64,000 nt of DNA. Origin: Clarkia xantiana subsp. parviflora (taxonomy: Eukaryota > Streptophyta > Magnoliopsida > Myrtales > Onagraceae). Positions within the stretch are counted from its first letter, which is position 1; every line of letters begins with the position of its first letter. The translations under genes and the position numbers were made by a program. This document shows, one piece after another, positions 45,593-57,536 of the stretch. The notes beneath the pieces were generated by a model. It was not told the DNA's origin, did no database searches, and saw only the letters and a list, made by a program, of their open reading frames with translations. Location: the NCBI GenBank assembly GCA_036873135.1, contig JAPTYO010000008.1, forward strand, positions 40,710,819 through 40,774,818, in the 5' to 3' direction.

Positions 45593-46060
45593 TGAAAGTC
45601 GCCTTAAGTGGTGCCCGATGAAAGTCGCCTTAAGTGGTGCCCGATAAAAGTCGCCTTAAGTGGTGCCAGATGTAAAATCGCCTTAAGTGGTGTATGCTGT
45701 TTATCGTTTAATTCGATGTAAGCCAACTTTGTGCTATCAATAAATAAAGAGGTTACTTCCGATCAGAATTATTCTTAGATTTACTCTAAGCTTCATAAAG
45801 TCGCCTTGAGTGGTGCACGAGAAAAGTCGCATTGAGTGGTGCACGAGAAAAGTCGTCTTAAGTGATGCATGTTTCTTAGATTTATTCTAAGTACTGGAAA
45901 GTCGCCTTAGGTGGTGCACGAAAAAGTCGTCTTAAGTGATGCACGAGATTAAGTCGTCTTAAGTATTGAAAAGTCGCCTTAAGTGGTGCGAATTAGTAAA
46001 TCGTCTTGAGTGATGTACGAGAATGTCTTAAATGTCGAAGTATCGACCTAAGCAAGTATA
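45593..46060 (+). repeat. E4 minisatellite, gtcgccttaagtggtgc unit
   Basis: Units of about 26 bases contain aaagtcgccttaagtggtgc, tightly packed at 45595-45690 and looser to about 46020 (variants gtcgtcttaagtgatgc). It follows pol directly. E3 has a different repeat at this place that shares only the ccacttaag word. Confidence 0.93.
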
Positions 46061-46183
46061 GTAAAACCACTTGGAGAAGTGCATCGAAAAAATCGGAACT
46101 AAGAAAGTCTGATAATTGATAAGGGCTCAAAGGCCCGACGATTACGAAAGCACGGAAAATACAAGGACTCTAAAGATAAGCAG
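46061..46183. other. E4 spacer
   Basis: Short A-rich stretch between minisatellite and the stop of the antisense gene; it would be that gene's 3' untranslated part. Confidence 0.5.
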
Positions 46184-48869
46184 TTAGGCTTGGTCCTTGT
46201 CAGCGGCATCTGCGGGAGCTGGGTCCATGAGGTCGGTGGTAGAAGGCTCCACAGGATCGGTTGTAGGAGGATCGACTATCGGGGCATCAGCACTTGGAAG
46301 CTCTGCGGCGTCTTCGACAATTACGGGGGTACTCCCCCCATCACTCTCCTCAGAAAGAGCAAAGTACTTCTTCGCGAAGGGAGCAAGAGAAGGAGACTTG
46401 TCAAAGTTGATGGCGTCGCCATACTCCAGGTGGAGCTCCTCAACCGCATTGAAGAGAGTGTTCTCCACCTCCGCGCCGAAGAACTTCATAGCATTAGCCT
46501 GGAAGTCTTCAGACCCCCGATAATCATCCCGACCCTTGGCCTCAGCCGCGACCAGCTGCGCAGGAACCCCCGCGACTTGCTCCTCTAGAGCCTTCTTCTC
46601 GAGGACCAGCTTGTTCTCAGCAGCCTGCGGCTCCTGTCGCTCCTGCCTCAGGAGCCCCTCGAAATCCCCGACCTGCTTTTGGAGGTCCTGAACCTTTCGA
46701 TCGAGGATGGCCTGCTCCTTGGCAAGTTTTCCCCGCGAAGACTTGGAGGCCGCAAGATCCTCCTTAAGCTTGTCGATGGCCGCCCGGTCCCGCTCCCGGG
46801 ACTCATCATAGGCGATGAGGTACCCAAAAAGACGGTTGAAGTCCCCGAGCTCCTACAATAGAAGAAAGAAAAGTGTTAATGGACAAACAACCAGATTTAC
46901 CAACGAAGAGGGAGAAGCGAAGTTTTACCTCTATCCGACGCAGGGACATCTCTCGAACATCCCGATGCATCGCTGTCCGATTCAGAGAAATCGGGTACCG
47001 CATGGTGGGCAGGATCGAGCCTGCCAGCAGATGCAGAGCCAGGTCCTCATGCTGGTCCCCTTGTCGAAGCTGGACCCCTTGCAGTGTTTGGATTGGAGTC
47101 CAGGGAGCATCCACCTGCGTGGGGTCGAAGGCCCTGTAGAAACTCCCGTCGAGAGGGACAGGAGGAGGGCTAGCACGAGTCGTGGAGGGACACGCCTCCG
47201 GCTCGACCCGAGCAAGGGAAGGAGTGAAGTTGTGGATGGGCGACGGCTGTCGCTGCTGCGGAGAAGATGAAGGGGGCAGCCCCTGAGAGGTTGGTTTCAA
47301 GGGAGACTGCCCCGTCCTCCGACGATGACGAAGGGAGCCACCCTCATCAGTCTCCTCGGAGGAGTCCAAGGTTTCCACCCGACGAAATTGTTCGCCGGTC
47401 GGGGTTTTCTCCCCAGTTGAGGGAGGCACCCCTGTTGAAGACGGTGCACCCGCGGAGGCTTCAGCACCCGACGGAGTTCCTGAGCGACCTGCACCTAGAG
47501 GACGAAAGGCTTCAGAAATGTAATCAGGGAGTTCATCAGGATTCTTACACCAAACAATACGTCGGGAGACATATTGATCCTTCCCGTGGTAGTGGTAGTA
47601 GCCCGCCTTCAGGACACGAGGAGTTTCACCTCGAAGGATTCGTCTAACGTCAGCAATACGGGCCTCCCTGGTCGAAGGAATCAAATCCCTCGGGACCATC
47701 CTCCTATAAGATTTAATAGCAAGACTGAGCTTTTTACCTTCTTCAGCATTCTGGACGTCGAAGAGTTGGTCCAGCTCCACGCGCTTCCGCTTAGGTTGCC
47801 CCGCAGAAGGAGACCCCGACGGAGCAGCAACCTTCTTGGCGGACTTCCTCTTCCTCGAAGGGCGGACGGCATCGGTCTCCCCCTGCTTAAGGAACAGATC
47901 GGACAGCACAGATACCTTCTTGGCTGCAAACAGTAAAAGAAAAAGAGTTAGAGGTTTACCCAGGGAACCACATTGGAGGGGCCGTCGAAAAGATGCCCCC
48001 CAGAGATTATATCGAGGAGTCGGATCCCGGCGTACACCAGGTCCCGCTCCACGAGAGAATTGGCGTAGAGGGGAGTGTAGGACTCCCCCCATCGGTAGAG
48101 CTGGATGAGCTGAAGAGTTTGGAAATCTTCGTCGGTATAGGTGTGGAAGGCAGGCGGAGAGTCTGCTTCCACCTGTCATCGGGGCCATGGGATCGAAGAA
48201 TGTTGGATGGAGAAGTAGCTCCTTTTCCATCCACTGTTGTCGGACCCCGTATCAACCAGGAGTCCCCGACCCTTGACCACCTTCCAGGTGTCATTGGTCC
48301 AGTTACACCGTCCAAGTTGTGCCTTGCTCCACTTCGGCATTCGGGGGTAGAAGGCGCAAACCCCCGCCTCGTTGCACTTCATCCCGTAGAAGGTCCTGAA
48401 GAGCTTGAGGTTGTATACCCACCGCTGTCGGAAGCAGAGGACCTGGAAAGCGTTCCACAGGCGAATGGCGTGCGGAGAGAAGGTGGTCGGATGAGTTTTG
48501 TAATGCTGGCACATCTCGACCAGATTACCACAGAAGGGGAATCTGATCCCCGTTGATACTTGCCCCGTGGAGACAAATACCTCCCCTTTTCGGGGACGAG
48601 TAACCTCAAGGTTACCCGAGGGGCGAGGCCAGGGATACGGGAAACAAGGTTCCCAAGTAGAAGTGATGCATCCCTCCCGGAGAGCTGCATCATAAGCGGT
48701 ACTAGAAATTTCATTCAGAGCATAATCAAAGTTGAAGGGCTTCCTTCCCTCAGAGCTGGATCCACTGTCTGAAAAGTAGCAATGGCAAGGAAGGCACAGT
48801 GGGATTTACGGAAAGCTGCAAACAAGGAAAAGATGAGCAAGCAACGAAGAAGAAATCCTTACCAGACAT
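46184..48869 (-). CDS. E4 antisense accessory gene, four exons
   Basis: Exon 1 is ATGTCTG (48863-48869) before gtaagg. Exon 2 (about 48768-47960) has FDYALNEISSTAYDAALREG, IRFPFCGNLVEMCQHYKTH, HAIRLWNAFQVLCFRQRW and FRTFYGMKCNEAG, the PF04195-like domain. Exon 3 (about 47918-46929) has KQGETDAVRPSRKRKSAKK, EARIADVRRILRGETPRV and a Pro/Ser-rich part. Exon 4 (46852-46184) is a coiled coil, then NTLFNAVEELHLEYGDAINF and an acidic tail ending DAADKDQA. One in-frame TGA at about 48174 stands where E3 has Trp. It is otherwise complete and is the reference for the damaged copy in E3. No function is established; it is unlike gag, pol or env. Confidence 0.78.
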
Positions 48870-49422
48870 GACGAATTGGAGGTTGAAATAATGAACTGGG
48901 CGTTGCCGGAAAAGATGGTCGGAAAAGCCCTAATGGTCTTCGGAATCGCAAAAGCTTGAATTCACAAAGGTTGTAGAGAGCTCCTGAAAATTCGAAGACG
49001 GTAAAAGTGATCCAACACCCACGGTCAGGGTTTTATAGGCGAAGAGGACAGTTGAAGGGACACTTCGATCCGAGTCGTCGAAGTTGAAGAGTTTTAATCT
49101 GGACCGTTGAGATGAAACGTGCAGAAGGGCAACGGGCGTAATGATGAAACGGCCTGAAAAGCACTTTTCAGAAAAAAAAACAGGCGCAAAAAATCAGGCA
49201 CGAGTGCCGAGGACGTCGCTTCACTAGCTGCTGCATTTAATGAACTGGGGAATCGAGGAGTTCCCTCAGATTTGGCAGTTATCCATAAGGCATCGAGGAA
49301 ACGTGAAGGAGAAGACTAATATTGAGTGACTATGCCAAGGGAAAGACCCCCGACTTCGATGTCGGGAGGTCGGGAGTTGAAAGACACGACGAACTAAAAG
49401 TCCCTCGTGTCTTGGGGGCAAA
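48870..49422. other. E4 antisense promoter region and purine tract
   Basis: Complement of the TATA box cctataaaaccc is at about 49029-49040, some 165 bases upstream of the antisense ATG. The rest is non-coding. The purine tract cttgggggcaaa (49411-49422) abuts the 3' LTR. Confidence 0.65.
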
Positions 49423-50158
49423 TGATGGGTTCGACTACGGCCGTTAGGCCCTTTAACGGTGAGGAAACGGCAAATGGGCCCGGTGGGCCCTAAACGAAGG
49501 CCAAGATGGCCCAGACAAAAGAACCCGACGAAGGGAGCCCGAGGATGAGAGGTCCCGACAGAGTCGGACCTGACGAGCGAGCTGAACGCTCCCGACGAGA
49601 TGCCTCTGAGTAGGCCCCGATAACGAATCCCTGAGAACAATAGGCCCTGTTATGATGACGAGGGGCCCCGAGCGGTGACACAACGAGATAACTCTGGAGT
49701 CCCCGATGTTAGTCGGGACTCACTATCAGAGGATAAGGCCGAGATACGCGGGGCGTGGCCGAGATACGCGGAACGTGGCCGAGATACGCGGAACGTGGTT
49801 AAGATACACGGAGCGTGGTCGAGATACGTGGGGCGTGGCCGAGATAAGCGAGATCATGGCCTAGATAGGCGGGATCACACCCGAGATGCGCGTGATATGG
49901 GCTAACCACCCCCAACGGTTCACCAGGTAACTGAGGTATCTCTTCGCCTATAAAAGGGCAAGAGGTCACCTCAGATCACTTACGTTGAAATACATTACTT
50001 GAGATTACTGCTTGCCAGTCCGTACGAGTATACTCATTTAAGCATCGGAGAGGGATTCTGGGTCACCGCCCGGTTTATCCCCTCTTGCAGGATTGCGTGG
50101 AGCGAAGGAGCTAGGATCACCGTCAAAGATCGTACCGGAGTTCCACCGTGATCCAACA
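49423..50158 (+). repeat. E4 3' LTR (736 bp)
   Basis: Differs from the 5' LTR by about eight substitutions, a one-base indel near 49680 and one extra 20-bp unit near 49780-49800. U5 box at about 50038-50054. Followed by ctgct. Confidence 0.96.
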
Positions 50159-50163
50159 CTGCT

Positions 50164-50196
50164 GAGGACCCGACTTCCAACAAGGACCAAGCTTAA
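50164..50196 (+). pseudogene. last codons of the E3 accessory gene, cut off by E4
   Basis: Ten codons plus TAA immediately after the E4 target duplication continue the frame that breaks off at 39236, ending NKDQA like the end (DKDQA) of the E4 copy. This shows both the exact insertion point and that E4 fell into coding sequence. Confidence 0.88.
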
Positions 50197-51178
50197 TGCT
50201 CTATTCTTTTAGTCCTTGTAATTTTTCCTCCTTGTCTTTTGTATCAGAACCTTTAGGCCTTTGAGCCTTTATATAAGAAATTTCTCTCATCTATTTTGGT
50301 CCCGATAATCGTTACTTAAAACGTTCCAGTGCACCACTTAAGATGACTTCATACATCCTTCCGATGCTTTACTTGAAACTTTACCACTTAAGGTTTCTTG
50401 TTTACTCGGGACTTCATCACTTAAGGTTTCTCGTCTACTCGGGACTTCACCACTTAAGGTTTCTCGTCCACTTGGGACTTTACCACTTAAGGTTTCTCGT
50501 CCAAGCTACTTAGTGTAATTTCATATGTCTTTTCGCGACATTTTCTTCGGGACTTTACCACTTAAGGTTTCTCATCCCTGTCTTTCAAGTCAATTTTGTA
50601 CATCATTTAAGTTGATTTATTTCGCACCCCTTAAGGCTTTTACTGCGCCAATCTAGACGACTTAATCGTACCCTTCAGGGCTTTTATCGCGTCATTCCAG
50701 ACGACTTAATCGTACCCTTTAAGGCTTTTTGCCGCATCATATAGACGACTTACGCGGACCCGTTAGGGCTTTTTCGTACCCGTTAAGGCTTTTGGCCGCA
50801 TCATATAAACGACTTACGCGGACCCGTTAGGGCTTTTTCGTACCTAGGCTTTTGGTTGCATCATATAGACGACTTACTCATACCCCGTAGGGCTTTTGTC
50901 CGTACCCCGAAAGGCTTTTTGTCGCGCCATAAAGGCGACTTACCCGTACCTCGTAAGGCTTTTTATCATACCTTGGAAGGCTTTTTATCGTACCTCGGAA
51001 GGCTTTTTATCGTACCTCAGAAGGCTTTTGTCGCGTCCTTCAGGACGTCTTACTAACAGTTAGAATAAATCTAAAAGCAATTTGATCGAAAGCAACTTTT
51101 ATTCATTAACAACTCAAAGCTGGCTTACATCGGATCTTTATCGATAGACAATTTGCGCCATTCGCGGCGACTTTATTA
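50197..51178 (-). repeat. E3 minisatellite and post-pol spacer
   Basis: From about 50330 to 50590 the word ccacttaaggtttctcgtc recurs with gggactt; from about 50620 to 51060 a second family, cgtacccgttaaggctttt with gacgactta, recurs in ~30-60-bp units. No coding frame. It lies directly after pol of E3 in that element's orientation, as in E2 and E4. Confidence 0.9.
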
Positions 51179-54100
51179 TCAAACATGATACTTCTTCAAG
51201 TGTTCGCCACTGAAGGAATGTTTCAATGTCTTGCCATCAAGGTCTTCTAACTTGTACGCATTCGGGGCTGGCATCCCTACGATCTTGTAAGGTCCCTCCC
51301 ATTTCGGCGATAGCTTGTTAATCCGATCTTGCTGAACGAACTCGTTCCTCCGTAAGACAAGTTCTCCAACGAAGAATTGTCGGGACTTGACACGCCGATT
51401 ATAATATCGGGCTGTTGCCAGACGCATCCGAGCCTGAACTTCATCAGCCTTCCACCTTTTCTCCTCGAGCAAGTCTAAGTCTAGACGTCTCAGTTCCTCG
51501 TTCGTTAGGGGTTCATAATACCTCCTGCGGTGGGACGCCACCGCTATTTCCACGGGAGCAACTGCCTCCGTGCCATAGACAAGGCCAAACGGAGTTTCCC
51601 CTGTCGACTGCTTGGGTGTTGTTCTAACAGCCCACAGCACGTTTTCAAGCTCATCCAGCCAATGACCTTGCAAAGCGTAGACTCTCTTCTTCAAGCCATC
51701 CATCACGATCTTGTTGGCTGATTCGACTTGGCCATTAGTCTGAGCATGGTGGACGGAAGCTGTCTGATGCTCGAAGTTCAACTCTTCCAAGTATTCCTTC
51801 AACTGGGCCCCATTGAACGGGGGACCATTATCGCTGATCAACACTCGAGGAACCCCGTACCGGGATAATCTGAGTTTGAAGGAACTTGAGGATCTGCTGC
51901 CCCGTTGTTTTGGCCAACGCCTTAGCCTCTATCCACTTCGAGAAGTAATCGATAGCCACGAGTAAATATTTGCACTGGCCTTTTGCTTGTGGAAGGGGTC
52001 CCACCAAGTCAATGCCCCACTGTGCGAAGGGCCAAGCACTCCTTATGGACATCAAGTCCGCGGCAGGAGCCACGATATTCGGGGCATAACTTTGGCATGC
52101 ATCACAGGATTGGACCATCGCTGTCGCTTCCTTGTTCATCGAAGGCCAATAGTAGCCTAGATTCAACGCCTTCCTTACAATGGATCGGGCCCCTTCATGA
52201 CAGGCCGCGACTCCCTCGTGCAGCTCTCTCAGGATCCGATTCGTGTCGGGCTCCGCCACACATTTTAGAAAAGGCTTTACATGCCCCCTCTTGTATAACT
52301 GGTTGTTCACCATCACGTAGTTGCTCACGATCCGACGCAACCTAACAGCTGCCACTTCATCATCGGGGAGTGCCCCCGTAGTCAGGTATGTGACTATCGG
52401 GGTCATCCAGGTAGGTTTCTCTTCTTCCTCCGATCCTGCTTCGATAGCGCAAACCTCCGACGGATCGATGGTCGAGATAATTACTCTCTCCAGGAAGTCC
52501 GCTTTTGAAGCTTCCCTTCAAAGTCTGCACCTCGTGCAAATACTTCCTCATTGTCGGGCTCTTGGCTTCATAGTTCCCCTGGACTTGATTCACAATCAAG
52601 CTGGCATCGCACTTTACTTTTAAATGGTCGACTCCTGTACCCTTAGCGATTTTAAGGCCCTTGATGAGAGCCTCGTACTCCGCTTCATTGTTGGTGGCCC
52701 TAAACGTTAAGGCCAAGGCATATCGCAGGGGCTCGCCTCCACCGGGCGGTATCAATACGAATCCTGCCCCCGATCCTTCTACACTTGATGAACCATCAGT
52801 ATACATCTCCCAAGTGTTCTCCTCATTTGGCTGTTCTGGCTGTTCTGCTATCGGGACTTCCATGTTTGCCCCCTCTGCGGGACCCGCTTCTTCCAGATCG
52901 GGTGTCGTAGACTCAGCTATAAAATCCGCCAATGCCTGGCCCTTAATAGCAGTTCTCGGAGCGAAATGAATACGGAACTCCGTCAGCTCGACGGCCCATT
53001 TCACTAATCTCCCTGACGCCTCCGGTCGGTTCAAAAAGTGTTTCAAGGGCTGATTTGTTAACACCGTAACCTCGTGGGCATGGAAGTATGGCCGTAGCTT
53101 TCGAGCAGCAACAATCAACGCAAAGAGATACTTCTCAATAGCGGGATAATTTATTTCTGATTTGGCAAATGCCTTGCTTACATAATAGACAGGCACTTGG
53201 TTGCCCTTGACAATCTTAATCAAAACAGAACTAACAGCAACTTCAGAAATAGCCAAATAGAGATAAAGCGGCTCGCCTGGAACCGGTTTCGCCAACGGCG
53301 GGAGGGTACGGAGGTGCTGCTTGAGTGCTTGGAATGCCTCCTCGCACTTGTCGGACCATTCAAACTTCTTGTGGGCCCTTAGCACATCAAAAAATGGCAT
53401 GGCTCTGTCACTCGCCTTGGATAGGAATCGGTTCATCGCGGCCAACCGGCCATTCAACACCTGAACCTCCCGATGGGTCTTCGGGGACTGCATCTCCTCG
53501 ATTGCTCGCAGCTTCTCAGGATTCACCTCGATTCCTCTCTGGCTAACCATGACCCGAGTTCACCCCGAAGGCACACTTGTTTGGGTTCAACCGAACCTGA
53601 TGAAACTTCATCCGCTCGAATGCTGCCGCCAAGTTCTGGACATGGTCTCCTGCCTGTCGGGACTTCACTAGCATGTCATCCACATACGCCTCCATGGTCT
53701 TTCCCAGCATGTCCCCGAACAACTTGTTCACCATCCGCTGGTAAGTTGCTCCGGCATTGATCAATCCGAAGGGCATTACGTCGTAGTGATAAACGTCACT
53801 ATCGGCATAGAAGGCCGTATGGGGGGCATCCTCCTTCGCCATCTTGATCTGGTTATACCCGGAATAAGCATCCATGAAGCTCAACAGCTCGTGTCCCGAT
53901 GTGGCATCCACCAACTGATCAATCCTCGGGAGCGGGTAGCAGTCCTTCGGGCAGGCCTTGTTCAAGTCGCGGAAGTCGACACACATCCGCCACTTCCCGT
54001 TACTCTTTCTCACCAGGACCGGGTTAGCGACCCAAGTCTGGAATCGGAGCTCCTTATGAATCCAGCGTCGAGGAGTCTGCCCACCTCTTGCTGGATCGCG

Positions 54101-54456
54101 ATCCTCTTATCAGCGCCCATCGGACGCCTCTTCTGGGCGATAGGCTTGATTGCGGGGTCGATCTTTAGCTCGTGCACTATCACGTCGGGGCTGATTCTTG
54201 GCATATCGCTAGGGGACCAGGCAAACAGCTCCTTGAACTCCTTCAGGAGCTCGATCAACTCTCGGGCTCTTTCCTCCAACAAAGCGGACCCGATCTTCAC
54301 CTTCCTCTTGGGTCCGTCAATCTCGACCTCTTTCAAATTCTCCATGGGGGCGGGACGCCCAAACTCTTCTCGAGGATCGGCATCAGTCTGTAAGACAGCC
54401 ATGGCCTCCCTCCTTCTCCTTCGGGTGGCGTTAACATAACACTTTCGTGACGCCAC
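51179..54456 (-). pseudogene. pol: E3 pol: RT, RNase H, second RNase H, integrase, broken
   Basis: All domains are present in order: RT with FAWSPSDMP, FGLINAGATYQRM and YVDD; RNase H with IHFAPRTAIKGQALADF; second RNase H with MYTDGSSSVEGSGAGF and NNEAEYEALI; integrase with HEGVAACHEGARS, WGIDLVGPLP, ISDNGPPFNG, GQVESANK and WEGPYKIVGMPAPNAYKLE. Breaks: a one-base loss near 54055, a short deletion near 53550 removing KFLGF, a loss of about 100 bases near 52510 removing the end of the second RNase H, and a frameshift near 51845. These make it inactive. Protein similarity to E4 is very high. Confidence 0.92.
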
Positions 54457-56718
54457 CTAGTCACCCTTGACCTCCCCGACTCCGTTGTTAGTCGGGAACT
54501 TCATCTTCTGGTGGACTGTCGAGGCGACTGCCATGAGGGGGTTGATGGTGGTCCTCCCGATAATAGCGTTGTACGCCCCCGCAGACTCTACCACGACGAA
54601 ATCCACATTTCGTTTCTCCATCTTCCAGCCACTACCAAACTCCACCGGTAAGGTAATCATTCCCAACGGGTAGGAAGTGGAACCAGAGAATCCCACCATC
54701 GGGAAGTCCACCTGCGTCAGGTCCTTCTTGGTCTTGCCCATGGCTTCTAAGGCATCCATGAATAGAATGTCGGAAGAGCTTCCTCCATCTATCAGGATTC
54801 GCTTCATCTCGAATCCGTCCACGTCCAGGGTCACGACCAAGGCGTCGTCGTGAGGGCTCTCCACGCCTACCAAATCTTCCGCCGAGAAAGAAATCACCAT
54901 CTCTTCTTTTAGAGTCCACGACCGGGACCTCTTGCCTAACACCACAGCAGCAGAGATGCGGGAAGCATAATTCTCCCGAGAAGCGGAGGTATCGCCTCCC
55001 GCTGCCATTCCTCCGTGAATGACGTTAATGGTCCCCCGCCTCTCCTTACGGGCACTGGAACCGGAGGCTTCTGGCTCGACCTTCTTCTTCTTTGGAGATC
55101 GATCCCGGGACTTGGAGCGAGATCACGACCGAGTTTTAGAGCGGGATCGGCACCATCCCCTTCCGACAAACTCCTTCAGCTTCCCCTTCTGGATTAGCTT
55201 CTCTATCTCCTTCTTCAGCTCCCGACAGTTATCGGTGTCGTGACCATTGGCTCGGTGGTATCGACAATAACGATCGGAGCGGCCTCCTAAGAACTCACTT
55301 TCTTTCCTCGGGGGGTATCGGGCGAGACCCTGCCGATCCATCACAGCCAGCACGGAGGTCATCGAGCTGTTGATGGGAACACTACGACCTTCGCGGTTAT
55401 CCTTCTTCGGAGGACGCCTGTCCTCCCTTCTCTCGGGGCGACCACGGTTCCTACTTCCCTCCGATTTATCACCTCCTTTGCGATCATCCGACAGCTTGGA
55501 CGATGGCTTTCCTCTTCCCGACTTCGGAGGATCAAGCTCTCCGGCAACAATCTTCGACTCCTGGACGTCGATTTTCTGTTTCACCCTCGCTTGCAGGGCT
55601 TCCATGCTCCACACAGCCTTCGCGGCTACGCTGTGCATCAGATCGGAACCATACGGAGCAGTTAGGTTCCGCAGGAAAGTTCGGATGGTCTCTCCCTCCG
55701 ATATCTCCTCATCGATCTCCGCGGCACTAGCAGTGAATCATTGATAATAATATGCCAACGATTCGTCGGATCTCTGCACCACCTGGGTCAGGGACCTCAC
55801 ACTTTTCAGGAGACGCCTACGACCTTGATATTGCTTGATGAAGCGGTCGTGCATATCAGCCCAGCAGGTAATGCTTACCGGCGGTAGGCTGAAGAACCAT
55901 GTCATGGCCCTTTCTCCCAAGGTGATCGGGAACAGGGAGCATATAAGGTCGTCATTCGAAGTCCTACCCATACAGGCCTGGACATGTCTCTGAACATGGC
56001 GAACCGGGTCTCCTTCACCATCATACTCCTTGATGGTTGGTATACCTAGCCCGGGCGGGGCGACGGTATCTATCAGTCGCGGAACGAACGGATGACTGGA
56101 TCGATCCCTCAGCTCCGATGTCATTTGCTTCTGATCACCCATGCAGATGCTGACGATTTTCACCACCTGGTCGGGGGTGATGGGGCCATTCAGGGGAATG
56201 GTCCTGTTCTGCACTGGTCCCGGACCGTCGACCACGAACTTCTCCGAGTGTGCGGGCTCCTTACCCTTATTCCTGGGCTGGATCTCCTGAACCTCCTGTT
56301 CTTCTGGAACCACCCTCGGAGGGGGTGGAGGCAACTCTTCTCGCGGAGGCAACTCCTCTACCCTCCTAGCAGCCTCTCTCTTGTCCAACAGAGCCTCCAT
56401 AGCTGCCAAGAACATAGGCATAGCATCTGCCACTGCCTTGGCCAACTCTGAGTTTGAAGAAGAGCCTACCTCCCTTCGCGGGACCTCCTCTCTGTGCACC
56501 ACCGGATTTGGAGGGGCATCCACATCCCTTCGCGGAATGTCTTGCCTGTTCACCGTCGTGTCTCAGACTGAGACCTCATCATCACCATGCCCCCCTGTTT
56601 GGGAAACAGCAGCGTGCTCACCTTGTTCAGCAACATGTTCCAGCAACGGGGAATTGACAGTTCCAGCAGGGCGAGAACTGCCGGCCTGAACTTGCTTCTT
56701 CTTGCCACCACCGGCCAT
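54457..56718 (-). pseudogene. gag: E3 gag and protease with in-frame stops
   Basis: ATG at 56718 starts MAGGGKKKQVQAG. The frame is unbroken by shifts to 54457 but has stops: a TGA near 56568, one at 55738 (E4 has Arg), one at 55123 (E4 has Arg) and TAG at 54457 (E4 has CAG, Gln). Capsid: IPTIKEYDGEGDPVRHVQR, LGERAMTWFFSLP; zinc knuckle YCRYHRANGHDTDNC; protease ILIDGGSSSDILFMDALEAM. The SR-rich stretch seen in E4 is present near 55090-55150. Confidence 0.9.
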
Positions 56719-56751
56719 TGATCTGGTAGAAACTATTTTGGCTTTTTGTTA

Positions 56752-56772
56752 GATTCCCACAGACGGCGCCAA
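56752..56772 (-). promoter_or_regulatory. E3 primer-binding site
   Basis: Complement of ttggcgccgtctgtgggaat, next to the 5' LTR. Confidence 0.88.
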
Positions 56773-57531
56773 TGTTGGATCACGGGCGAAGCTCCATTAC
56801 GTCCTTAACGGAAAGTTTGGACTCCTGGGATCCGCGTAATCCTGCAAAAGGGGATGACCTGGGTGGTGGCCCAGAATCCCTCTCCGATGCTTAAATGAGT
56901 ATATGATCAATGGGATGGTAGCAGTATTTCTAAGTGCGTATTAGATAACTCGTTTTCTGAGGTAACTTCCTCCTATATATAGGAGAGGAAGCTACTCAGT
57001 TACCTGTGACCGTGATTGGCCGTTTTACCCATGATTCCGCATATCTCGCTACGATTCCGTATATCTCGTTCGGGATTCCATATATCTCGCCCCACGCTCC
57101 GCGTATCTTGCCCACTCTCCGAGTATCTCGGGCACGCCCTGCGTATCTCGGGGGAGTTTATCTATATCTTTAACCGTCTTCCCACTACTCTATCTAGTAG
57201 GCGGGTTTCTCGGTCTTATCCTCTGATCACAAGTCCCAACTTCTGTCGGGGACTCCAGAGTTATCTCATTCTAGGTCACCACCCAGGACCCCTTGTCTCA
57301 CGAGACGGGTCCAGCCTCCGCGGGGCTTTATTATCGGGGCCTTCACTAAGGCATATCGGGGCCTGCTCAGAGGCTTCTCGTCGGGAGCATTCAGCTCATC
57401 TATCGGGACCGCTTAAGTCGGGACCCTTCATGCTGGGCCTCTGAGCCTTCCAGGCTTTTCACGAGGCCCACTGGACCTACTCGCCGTCCATTGGCTGTTA
57501 ACGGGGCTAACGATTACATCGGAACCCATCA
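56773..57531 (-). repeat. E3 5' LTR (759 bp)
   Basis: Plus-strand ends tg...ca. U5 box complement ccctctccgatgctt at about 56878-56892. Identical to the left copy over its last ~640 bases. Followed by the target duplication tcctc. Confidence 0.95.
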
Positions 57532-57536
57532 TCCTC

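Larger units (their letters stand above)
39237..50158 (+). mobile_element. E4: Tat-type Ty3/gypsy element nested in E3, 10,922 bp
   Basis: Target duplication ctgct at 39232-39236 and 50159-50163. LTRs of 715 and 736 bp. Gene order on the plus strand is gag, PR, RT, two RNase H domains, integrase; then a minisatellite and a minus-strand accessory gene. It belongs to a sister family of E3: proteins align throughout and LTRs share landmarks. Stops and frameshifts in gag and integrase make it non-functional as read. Confidence 0.96.
35020..57531 (-). mobile_element. E3: Tat-type Ty3/gypsy element, minus strand, carrying nested E4
   Basis: Target duplication tcctc at 35015-35019 and 57532-57536. 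LTRs are 759 bp each. Without E4 and one copy of its target site the element is about 11.6 kb. From right to left: LTR, primer site, gag-PR-RT-RNH-aRNH-INT, minisatellite, then the accessory gene on the plus strand, then purine tract and LTR. The coding part has several stops and deletions. Confidence 0.95.
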
